From Agarophyton chilense (taxonomy: Eukaryota; Rhodophyta; Florideophyceae; Gracilariales; Gracilariaceae): a stretch of DNA of 51,724 nt. Below, in pieces: positions 11,043 to 19,169 of the stretch. The position numbers and the translations under genes were made by a program. The notes under the pieces are model-generated. The model was not told where the DNA came from and ran no database searches. It worked only from the letters and a program-made list of their open reading frames with translations. How positions within the stretch are numbered: position 1 is the first letter of the stretch; each line of letters begins with the position of its first letter. The stretch lies in assembly GCA_030374765.1 (NCBI GenBank), contig JARGXX010000094.1, positions 1-51,724 of the forward strand, written 5' to 3'.

Positions 11043-11739
11043 TGATGGAAAGGGAAAAGCTGAAGGAAAGGTTGAGGGAATGAAAAGGAAGTTCGCCAGC
11101 TCTGGCTTGGATTTACTTGGAGGCGCTCAAACTTTCACTTATATACTACTTCAAAACGTCAGCTGTCTAGACTCCAACCCAAAGTAAACCCTAGACTACA
11201 AAGCAGGGACACTCAATACTACCAATCATATTCAAGCATGACATTAACCCTAGTCAATGTTCATTGCAGCGCACAACAAGGCAATATACAGTGCACACAG
11301 TGCACAGCCAATAATTACACTGACGTGTGCACAAATTCAATATGCCAGCACACACTACTTGCAATCCGCCTCCATACACATTCACGTTCCAGCACAGTAC
11401 ACCAAGTCTCCTGTAATACACATGTCACGTCTCTTCTCCAAGTACATTCGTTACACCTTGTGAGATGTGTTCATAGTACACCAGCTGGACAGGTTGAACA
11501 GCGTGCACAGTAGTACAAGAAGACCACTTACACACGTGTACCACAGACAAACCCAATAGTGCCATACCACTTGTACACACCGCATTGCATGTGCACATTT
11601 GCAGTAGCCAATCACAGCCCGAGTTCACGTTGAGATCCGACTGACACGCATATGTGCTTTTCCAGAAGCACCCTCCAAAACAGCCCATGCTCCCCTGCAC
11701 TTTTGGTTTTCAGTGACAGCACAGGGTCAACAGCCAACA
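11043..11739 (-). repeat. Shared LTR: 5' LTR of A1 and 3' LTR of A2
   Basis: One 697-bp LTR has a primer-binding site on its A1 side (11029-11042) and a polypurine tract plus pol 3' end on its A2 side (11740 onward). It therefore serves both elements of a head-to-tail tandem. This arises by recombination between LTRs, not by two separate insertions, which would leave two LTRs. Confidence 0.88.
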
Positions 11740-11759
11740 CTCCCCCTCTGTCACTGACA

Positions 11760-12613
11760 TCAAAGGTTTAGGTGTCGGACGCCACTGTCTTCACGGAACC
11801 TCTCGTGCTTCACACGGCAAAGTGGTTTGTTTAGCATATCGGCAGTCATGCAATCGGTAGGGCAGTAGAACAACACAATCGACTTGTCACGTAGAGCTTC
11901 TCGAGTAAAGTGAAAACGAATGTCGATATGCTTGGTACGCTTGTTGACAACGCCATTTCGGGCAAGGTCAATGCACCCTTGGTTGTCAACATATACAGGC
12001 GTTGGTTCAACAAGCAACTTTACCGAATCGGCCACTTCTACTCCAATGACTATGCCGATGCCATTCCACAAACGCCTAAGCCAGATGGCCTCTTTGGAAC
12101 CACTGCACAGACTCACATACTCAGCTTCAGCACTAGACAGTGCAACCACTTCTTGCTGACGTGAACACCATGACACAGGACCTCCAGCCATCATGAACAA
12201 ATATCCACTGGTAGACTTGCGGTTTGCAACATCGCCTGCCCAGTCAGAGTCCACGTAGCCGTGAAGTGCCAAATCGGTGTTTAAGCCGTAGGTGAGACCA
12301 AATGTACAAGTACCGTTGAGATAGCGAAGCACACGTTTGACTGCCTTCCAGTGAATCTCTCCAGGTTTCTCAACATACTTGGCAAGTTTGGACACCGCGT
12401 ATGAGATATCTGGACGAGTTCCTACAGACAAATACATGAGACAGCCAATTGCCTGACGGTACGGCCCCTCCCTGAGTACATCCTGAATCGCAGACAGGTC
12501 CATGCCAACTTCCATTGGAGTGTCAACTGGTTTGGACTGGTGCATGCCAAAACGTTCCAAGACCTTTTGTGTGTACGCAGACTGAGTCAGATACAACTCT
12601 CGCATAACTCTGT
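11760..12613 (-). pseudogene. A2: C-terminal RT/RNase H fragment of family A pol
   Basis: An open 284-codon fragment from the RT connection (residue about 1057 of A1, at ...RVMRELYLTQ) through RNase H (YVDSDW, LSSAEAEY) to the stop at 11760-11762. The upstream 1056 codons are missing, cut where the B1 5' LTR begins at 12614. The reading frame happens to run on into the B1 LTR, giving a 312-codon open frame to an ATG at 12696-12698 on the minus strand. There is no frameshift, so the truncation is recent. Confidence 0.9.
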
Positions 12614-13287
12614 TGTTGAGGTTTGGTCGACTGTGCCCCCAAGCCCTTTGGAGTGTTGGAAATAGTGGAAAACAAAAAGTGGATTTAAGCATGGGCACTT
12701 TTGGGCACCCTCCGCGGAAAAACGCATATGCGCCTCATCTCAATCTCAACGTGAAACGGCCATCTGATTGGCTACTGCAAATGCCCTCATGCAACGTGGT
12801 ATGGACAAGTGGTCTGGTTCTAATGGGGCGTGTTGGGGCTTCGGCCCAAGTGGAGCGATTTGATTGGACGAGAGCGCTGAATGAGCACGGGCTATGCAGT
12901 TGGAGAGAATGTGCGAATGTGGGCTGGATACGGGGTTTGGCCGTAACAGCCGAATCTGGGCTGCGCGGGGTGGTTGGCACTGGCGCACCACTTTGGATGA
13001 TTTTTTTGAGTTTTTATTTGATATGCTTCATGTTTGAAATTGTTTTGGCGCGCAACTCCTCGTCGCACAGTGGCAAGGTGTGAGACGTGGGTGACCCGCC
13101 GACGGTCAGCACCGGCGGCGGAACTGCGTGCGAGGTAGATATAGTTTTCAATGACGGTCGCCAACGATCGAAGTAAATTGTCAAGGCTGACTACCTTCCT
13201 TTGTTTCTCTTCTTTTATTTTTCTCTTCTTCTCGTCTTTTCCCCCTCTTCTTCCTTTTCCTTTACCTAACCTGCGCTCACGTTGTGA
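12614..13287 (+). repeat. 5' LTR of B1
   Basis: A 674-bp LTR, nearly identical to the 673-bp 3' LTR at 18497-19169. It starts TGTTGAGG and ends TTGTGA, so the 3' dinucleotide is GA and not the usual CA. The end is fixed by the primer-binding site that follows directly and by the target-site duplication seen at B3. A C/T-rich tract of about 80 nt lies near the 3' end. I do not see a convincing TATA box. Confidence 0.92.
12668..12828 (+). promoter_or_regulatory. U3 module shared by A, B and D LTRs (B1 copy)
   Basis: This holds, in order, AACAAAAAGTG, GCATGGGC, a GG(A/C)ACCCTCCGCGGAAAAACG stretch with the palindrome CGCATATGCG, AATCTCAACGTGAA, GATTGGCTACTGCAAATG and a GTATGGACAAGTGG stretch. 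The same items recur in the same order in family A LTRs (for example 21317-21478) and in D (46405-46562). GATTGG is an inverted CCAAT box. A shared enhancer or promoter module is the natural reading. Confidence 0.7.
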
Positions 13288-13301
13288 GGTTATGGGCCCA
13301 G
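13288..13301 (+). other. Primer-binding site of B1
   Basis: GGTTATGGGCCCAG follows the LTR with no gap and complements the initiator tRNA-Met anticodon arm. The same site is at 27639-27652 (reverse) in B2 and 32858-32871 in B3. Confidence 0.85.
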
Positions 13302-13612
13302 AGCGTCGACTCTTCGCAGACGTCACGCTCTACTAACATTTATTTGGATTCAAGAAGATTCCCTACTGCGACAGGTGCGCGATCTACGACTAACGCTCAT
13401 CTGGATTCAAGAAGTTATTTTGTTTTGCGACAGGCGTGTACCCTGCGGACTTCCTCCTTGGTGGCGAAAACATATCGCGTTTGTTAGTACCCCCTTGGCA
13501 CGAGACCGGGAAGTCTGCCAAATCCTGCTCTCCGTCCGTAGAGTACGGAGGTCGATGAATTGGGCTTGGAAGTGTAGGAGCAACCGTACTACACCGCACG
13601 ACCGCGCTACTT

Positions 13613-13823
13613 TCCCGCAAGAGGCTAGCTTGGGTCAACTGGGGGAAGTGTATCTTGACGACACCCCTCCTTGGGACGCCTCGTAGGGACTAAAAGCGCC
13701 GGACTCTGAAGTGCGCAGAGTTCGGTAGGTAATCAAAGCGTACCTCACCTGGAGAGAGTAACCAGGGTCCAGGGGATCATCCTTTAGGGTAGCGGAGGTA
13801 GTTTCTCCCGCCAGTGCGCCCGC
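13613..13823 (+). promoter_or_regulatory. Leader block shared with family A (B1 copy)
   Basis: This is the counterpart of 9978-10198 on the minus strand in A1, from CGCGCTAC to CCAGTGCGCCCGC. D keeps its last part (from ACCAGGGTCCAGGGG at 29417). The conserved order of short islands separated by variable stretches is typical of a structured RNA. Confidence 0.65.
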
Positions 13824-13967
13824 CTACCTCGAGCAAGTCTCGGTAGGTTCAATCAAGAAGTTTCAACCCGAAGTCGAGAAGTTTGTCTGTTCCGGGTACG
13901 CCTTCTGCCACTGCCCGTGAGTATACTCCAAGCGTGGGAGCACCCGAGCTCCGCTTGTGATCGCGTA

Positions 13968-13981
13968 CGAGACGCGTCTCG
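13968..13981 (+). other. Perfect 14-bp palindrome in leader
   Basis: CGAGACGCGTCTCG reads the same on both strands. It is present unchanged in B2 (26959-26972), D (29624-29637) and B3 (33538-33551). A palindrome in the leader of a packaged RNA can act as a dimer-initiation site; that role is an inference. Confidence 0.6.
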
Positions 13982-14200
13982 GTGAGCGTTGCAGGCTACG
14001 TCAAAAGTCTCCGCTGTCGTCCTCGCTGTCGAACGTTTGAGTTGGGATACTCCGTTCGGGCAAGCTCGGCCACGAATTCATCACTGCTCGTGGCCCTTTT
14101 CTTAAACTTCCCAAGGCATTGAGTCCCTCACTCTGCTTCCCTCTACTAATTAATTTCGTTTGGTTCCGTTCTATCTGCTTCGTGGATAACAGACTGAAAT

Positions 14201-17200
14201 ATGTCGGACACGGAAATGGAATCCGAAAGTACTACCGGGATGAAAATCCCTCGTTTTCATGGAAGGCGTGGTGATGATTATGCCCTATGGCGCCATCGCC
14301 TTCGTGCTGCATGCCGTGTTAAAGGTGTGTGGAACGTTGTGGAATCCGATTCTGGATATTCAGCAACTACTGAAGCAACATCGGATACCGCTATTGATAG
14401 CGCTCGAGTTGTCGCCAAGCGCGAGAAGGCATGTGGAATCATAATATGCGCCTTGGGTGATGCGCCACTTCGTGTGGTCATGGATGTCGACGACGACCCG
14501 GCGCGCATGCTCGCATTACTTGATGCACGGTATGCGTCCAATCGTACTGTATCCAGAATTGCTGTGCAGACTCAACTATTCCGTATGGGATACAATGGTC
14601 AGAATATGTCAGGCTATGTGGACCAGTACACGGCGTTATTTGCTCAGTTAGAGCGCATGGGGAAGGATGCGGCAGTACCGGAGTCGCACAAAGCTCCCAT
14701 GTTACTTGCTTCTATTGATCCCAATTGCACACTGGAGTCTACTGCTGCAGCTCTTCGAACCAAGGATATCGCTGAGCTTACATGGGACTACGTGGCCACG
14801 ACCCTCATAGATGAATACAACGCGAAACAGGTGTCTGCAAGGCCGTCTGGACGTAGTTCACGTCGCAAGAAGAAGGGCAGGAAAAAATCTGGTCGACATT
14901 CTGAATCGACTAATCGTACCCGCAGTAGTGCAAACAACGAAGATGAGGAGTCTGATGGTCACTCCGACATTGAGTCTACTGCTCGTGCACTTGCTGCCGC
15001 CTTGAGATCGTCATCATTTGATCGTTCTGGATCGAGCAATGGACATCATTGCGACTTCTGTGATCGCGATGGACACACACAAGATCGTTGCTTTATGAAT
15101 CCGGACAACCCGGACAACCACTTGCCGCAGAGTATCCTCGATAAACTGTCGCCACAACCCAAGCGAATGGGTGGCAGTAGTGGTAGAAGCGCCTCGAGCA
15201 AGTCTTCTGGAAAGTCTGGAAAAATCGAAATTGCTGGTGCAACTGTGGAAAGGACCACTATAGTTCCGCCGAATGACCTGAGTACCTACGCAGACAGCGG
15301 TGCGACAGTACATTGCTTCCATTCTGTTTGTGCGTTCGTGCCCGGTTCACTTGAACCTTGCGACGAAAGGACAGTGATGCTTGCCGATAACACATCTGTT
15401 GTATCTAAACAACGCGGAGAGGTGATCATTCCTTTGGACAATGCGAACATACGTCTGAGTGATGCCCTACTGACCCCCGCTCTGGGATACAACTTGGTTT
15501 CAACCGGGTGTTTGGCCGACAAAGGTATTGAGTCGCTCTTCGGTCGTCATAGTGTACGTTTGACGCTAGAGTCAAATGGTTTTGAGGTGGGCATTGGTGA
15601 TCGTGACAAGGTATCTCGCATGTACACACTGCCTCAACCTTTAGGGCATGCTGGTGTGGAACTTGCGCTTTCGACTAAGTCTACGGAGACTCAACTGTGG
15701 CACCGACGACTGGCTCACATCAACCAACGTGATCTGCAACATGTACACAAGTACGCAGATGGAGTGCCGCACTTGTGTGACATGGAGGAGGTATGCCGAG
15801 CATGTCGACTTGGCAAAGCTCATAAGCTTCCGTTCCCAGGTCACTTTGAACATGCATCCGCGGTTGGTGACATTGTGCACTCGGATATTGTAGGTCCTCT
15901 GGAAAAGTCTTTTCCGGAAAAGTTTCAATATGCATGTACATTCCTCGATGATCACTCACGGTATGTGTTCCTAGGTCTGGTGATCCATCGCAGTGCTCTT
16001 AGTGATGTGTTTGTGGGTATTGCGGCAAAGTTTAAGCAGCTTGGAGGAGTGCATATCAAAAGTTTGCACTCGGACGGTGCAGAAGAATATATTGCCCTGC
16101 AAGAGAACTTGGCAGCAGAACATGGCCTCACTTCTTTCTCTGCTCCATACACCCCCGAACACAACGCTATAGCTGAGCGCATCAATCGTACCATGGTGGA
16201 AGCTGCTCGATCGTTGCTGATCCAAGCCGATCTACCAGAATGTTTGTGGCCATATGCGCTGAAACATGTTATCTTTGTGCGTAATCGAGTGCAACATTCT
16301 ACTGTTAACAACAGTCCCTACTTTCTGGTAACTGGAAATAAACCTTTGTTGAAGCACGTGCGTGTGTTTGGATGCACTGCATTCGTGCTAAGGACTCCGC
16401 GTGGACCCAAGTTCGAGTCTCGTGCACTTGAGGGAGTGTACTTGGAGACTCTTGAGCATGGTGTGTACAAGGTACTCGTCGTTGATAATGACGGTACTCC
16501 GCGTATTATTGAGTCACGACATGTTACTTTTGATGAATCCAAGTTCCCTGGCGCATCATCTCTTGCCAACTACATGGATGATGATAGTGCGTCAGATGCT
16601 GACTATAGCTCTGATATGGGATTATGTGATAGCATTGATGACGAATCGGATACCTTCTCCGTCGATAATGTTGAGGAGGAGGTGGTTCATGACGGATCCT
16701 CGCACCTGATTCCAGCACTCAGGCAGTCGGAGTCAGACTCCGGCAGCAATGAAGACGATGCACAGGATTCCGAAAGTGATGACGAAAGTGCTGCTGATGA
16801 CCTTGATACATCTGCCAACGCTGATACGGAACCACGCTACCCGCGGCGCACGCGCCGTCAACCTCTGAGGTGGTTCATGGCAGGGTCTGCTCACTGTACA
16901 TCGCAAGTCAAAGTCACTACTGGTGATGAGCCCTCACTCAAGGAGGCAATGTCCGCCAGTGCGGAGGAGCGTACCATGTGGCAAGCAGCCGTCGATGAAG
17001 AGTTTTCATCATTGGAGTCGAAGCAAACTTGGAAACCTGATGACTCTCCTGCTTCACAACCACTACCAACTCACGTCATACTGAAGGTAAAGCGCAATGC
17101 TGATGGGTCAGTTGAACATTTTAAGGCTCGTGTTGTAGCCGGTGGAAACCACCAAACATATGGTCAGGACTACATAGAGACTTATGCACCAGTTGTTTCG

Positions 17201-18502
17201 TTCTCTTTGGTTCGCATATTCTTGTATCTGACGTTATGCTTGCGCATGTATGTGGTACAGGTGGATGTGAAGACTGCGTTTCTCAATGGCGAACTTGAGG
17301 AAGATGTGTGGATCATGTCACCTCGAGGTATACCTGGCGTGACTTCACGATGCTTCAAATTGCTCAAGGCTATCTATGGACTGAAGCAAGCGCACTTGGC
17401 ATGGCACAACAAACTATGCGAGGATATGAAAAGCATATGTTTTGAAGAGTTACCGAGTGCACCTTGCGTGTTTCGCCGCCAAAACGAGAGCAATGAGGAT
17501 GCGTTCGTGCTAGTTTATGTGGATGACTTGCTAATATTCACAACTTCTGCCATGGAACGTGATGCGATTTTGGAGGAGCTTAAGTCGTTTTACGAGCTGC
17601 GTGTGGCGGACGAAGTGAACTTGTACCTCGGCGTTGAATTCAAATGGACTTTAGATTCAGATGGTCGACCTGTGTCGCTGTATCTTGGTCAGTCACTGTA
17701 CACGGAAAGCGTGTTGCGCCGTTTCGGGTTTCAGCGATCCAAGCCGGCATGCACCCCTATGGTAGAATCTTTTTTTACCGGGTGGACATCTGAGAAAGAC
17801 AAATCCATCCAGGATACTCAGCTGTACCAGCAGATCATTGGATCGCTTTTGTATTTGGCACTGAGAACTCGGTTGGATATATTAGCACCCGTCCTAATCT
17901 TGGCTCGTTTTCAGAAATCGCCCACGGCCTACTGTCACAAGGCAGCAAAGCGGGTTCTTCGTTACCTTCGCGGTACAACTGAACATGGTGTGCACTATCA
18001 CTCTGGCATGGTGAAACTGGAGGCGTACGTTGACTCTGACTACGCTGCGGACACGCGTGATCGCAAGTCAATGTCTGGTTTCTTAGTGAAGCTTGGCAAA
18101 GCGACATGTATGTGGGGCGCAAGAAAACAGGCTTCGGTGGCGTTGTCTAACGGCGAGGCCGAGTATTATGCTTTGACGCTTGCGTGTCAGGAGGTCATTT
18201 GGTTGAAGCGTGTGCTTAAGGAGATTGGATGGAAAGTGCAAGGTGCTGTGCCCATTCGTTCGGACAACCAGTGCGCCATTGACTGGGCAACTGGTGAACG
18301 CTGTCCGTCGGGTCGCGCTAAGCACATTGACGTTAAGTTGCACTTCGTTCGGGAACTAGTCAAGGATAGTCACATCAATGTGACGTACGTTCCAAGTGAA
18401 GACAATGATGCGGACTTCTTAACTAAACCACTTGGCCCAGGTCTTCATAACAATAACGCGGACCGTGTTGGACTTGGCCGACCAGTCGAGGAGGAGTGTT
18501 GA
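14201..18502 (+). CDS. B1: intact copia Gag-Pol polyprotein, 1433 aa
   Basis: One uninterrupted frame. Gag begins MSDTEMESES and holds a zinc knuckle (C284, C287, H292, C297) after a basic Lys/Arg stretch at 221-232. Protease has DSGAT at 365-369. Integrase has an HHCC finger (H501, H506, C532, C535) and D562, D625, E659. An acidic Asp/Ser-rich linker (about 790-875) precedes RT with [10 protein letters not shown] at 1021-1030 and YVDD at 1106-1109. RNase H has D1278, E1319 and D1355. Two changes set B1 apart from B3: R973H next to the KAR motif of RT, and T1317N in the LSTGEAEY motif. Either may weaken this copy. The last codon and the TGA are the first six bases of the 3' LTR. The ATG at 14201 is the natural start and is shared by B2, B3 and D. 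Confidence 0.93.
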   Translation: MSDTEMESESTTGMKIPRFHGRRGDDYALWRHRLRAACRVKGVWNVVESDSGYSATTEATSDTAIDSARVVAKREKACGIIICALGDAPLRVVMDVDDDPARMLALLDARYASNRTVSRIAVQTQLFRMGYNGQNMSGYVDQYTALFAQLERMGKDAAVPESHKAPMLLASIDPNCTLESTAAALRTKDIAELTWDYVATTLIDEYNAKQVSARPSGRSSRRKKKGRKKSGRHSESTNRTRSSANNEDEESDGHSDIESTARALAAALRSSSFDRSGSSNGHHCDFCDRDGHTQDRCFMNPDNPDNHLPQSILDKLSPQPKRMGGSSGRSASSKSSGKSGKIEIAGATVERTTIVPPNDLSTYADSGATVHCFHSVCAFVPGSLEPCDERTVMLADNTSVVSKQRGEVIIPLDNANIRLSDALLTPALGYNLVSTGCLADKGIESLFGRHSVRLTLESNGFEVGIGDRDKVSRMYTLPQPLGHAGVELALSTKSTETQLWHRRLAHINQRDLQHVHKYADGVPHLCDMEEVCRACRLGKAHKLPFPGHFEHASAVGDIVHSDIVGPLEKSFPEKFQYACTFLDDHSRYVFLGLVIHRSALSDVFVGIAAKFKQLGGVHIKSLHSDGAEEYIALQENLAAEHGLTSFSAPYTPEHNAIAERINRTMVEAARSLLIQADLPECLWPYALKHVIFVRNRVQHSTVNNSPYFLVTGNKPLLKHVRVFGCTAFVLRTPRGPKFESRALEGVYLETLEHGVYKVLVVDNDGTPRIIESRHVTFDESKFPGASSLANYMDDDSASDADYSSDMGLCDSIDDESDTFSVDNVEEEVVHDGSSHLIPALRQSESDSGSNEDDAQDSESDDESAADDLDTSANADTEPRYPRRTRRQPLRWFMAGSAHCTSQVKVTTGDEPSLKEAMSASAEERTMWQAAVDEEFSSLESKQTWKPDDSPASQPLPTHVILKVKRNADGSVEHFKARVVAGGNHQTYGQDYIETYAPVVSFSLVRIFLYLTLCLRMYVVQVDVKTAFLNGELEEDVWIMSPRGIPGVTSRCFKLLKAIYGLKQAHLAWHNKLCEDMKSICFEELPSAPCVFRRQNESNEDAFVLVYVDDLLIFTTSAMERDAILEELKSFYELRVADEVNLYLGVEFKWTLDSDGRPVSLYLGQSLYTESVLRRFGFQRSKPACTPMVESFFTGWTSEKDKSIQDTQLYQQIIGSLLYLALRTRLDILAPVLILARFQKSPTAYCHKAAKRVLRYLRGTTEHGVHYHSGMVKLEAYVDSDYAADTRDRKSMSGFLVKLGKATCMWGARKQASVALSNGEAEYYALTLACQEVIWLKRVLKEIGWKVQGAVPIRSDNQCAIDWATGERCPSGRAKHIDVKLHFVRELVKDSHINVTYVPSEDNDADFLTKPLGPGLHNNNADRVGLGRPVEEEC

Positions 18503-19169
18503 GGTTTGGTCGAATGTGCCCCCAAGCCCTTTGGAGTGTTGGAAATAGTGGAAAACAAAAAGTGGATTTAAGCATGGGCACTTTTGGGCACCCTCCGCGG
18601 AAAAACGCATATGCGCCTCATCTCAATCTCAACGTGAAACGGCCATCTGATTGGCTACTGCAAATGCCCTCATGCAACGTGGTATGGACAAGTGGTCTGG
18701 TTCTAATGGGGCGTGTTGGGGCTTCGGCCCAAGTGGAGCGATTTGATTGGACGAGAGCGCTGAATGAGCACGGGCTATGCAGTTGGAAAGAATGGGCGAA
18801 TGTGGGCTGGATACGGGGTTTGGCCGTAACAGCCGAATCTGGGCTGCGCGGGGTGGTTGGCACTGGCGCACCACTTTGGATGATTTTTTGAGTTTTTATT
18901 TGATATGCTTCATGTTTGAAATTGTTTTGGCGCGCAACTCCTCGTCGCACAGTGGCAATGTGTGAGACGTGGGTGACCCGCCGACGGTCAGCACCGGCGG
19001 CGGAACTGCGTGCGAGGTAGATATAGTTTTCAATGACGGTCGCCAACGATCGAAGTAAATTGTCAAGGCTGACTACCTTCCTTTGTTTCTCTTCTTTTAT
19101 TTTTCTCTTCTTCTCGTATTTTCCCCCTCTTCTTCCTTTTCCTTTACCTAACCTGCGCGCACGTTGTGA
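18497..19169 (+). repeat. 3' LTR of B1
   Basis: A 673-bp LTR that begins inside the pol stop context (GAGGAGGAG, then TGTTGA). The purine run before it encodes Glu residues and must double as the polypurine tract. Its right end joins family A integrase code directly. Confidence 0.9.

Larger units (their letters stand above)
13302..14200 (+). other. 5' leader of B1, structured and non-coding
   Basis: About 900 nt precede the gag ATG. It contains a near-tandem repeat (GGATTCAAGAAG and GCGACAGG each twice between about 13345 and 13435). Hairpin-forming pairs include CTCCGT/ACGGAG near 13530, GTGTAG/CTACAC near 13573 and ACTCTG/CAGAGT near 13705. The block shared with A is at 13613-13823 and a 14-bp palindrome is at 13968-13981. 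Several AUGs precede the gag start, one of them inside the primer-binding site (14-codon uORF, 13292-13336). A 103-codon open frame at 13375-13686 is also open in B2 and B3 but has no recognisable domain. Confidence 0.75.
12614..19169 (+). mobile_element. B1: complete family B copia retrotransposon
   Basis: Two LTRs, primer-binding site, leader and intact ORF are all present (6556 bp). The left flank is A2 on the minus strand, ending AACTCTGT; the right flank is A3 on the plus strand, starting GCATGGACAG. These flanks are different A copies in opposite orientation and show no target-site duplication. The element or its surroundings have therefore been rearranged after insertion, probably by recombination between LTRs of different copies. 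Confidence 0.92.

Noticed and set aside
12735..13083. Frames of 60-200 codons crossing the B LTRs on both strands
   Set aside because: They are in every LTR copy, on both strands, in low-complexity C/T-rich or U3 sequence; no protein features.
13200..13290. Possible splice acceptor (C/T tract and CTAAC) at the B LTR end
   Set aside because: No clear AG and no matching donor; the tract varies by a 16-bp slip in B3 without harm to the ORF.
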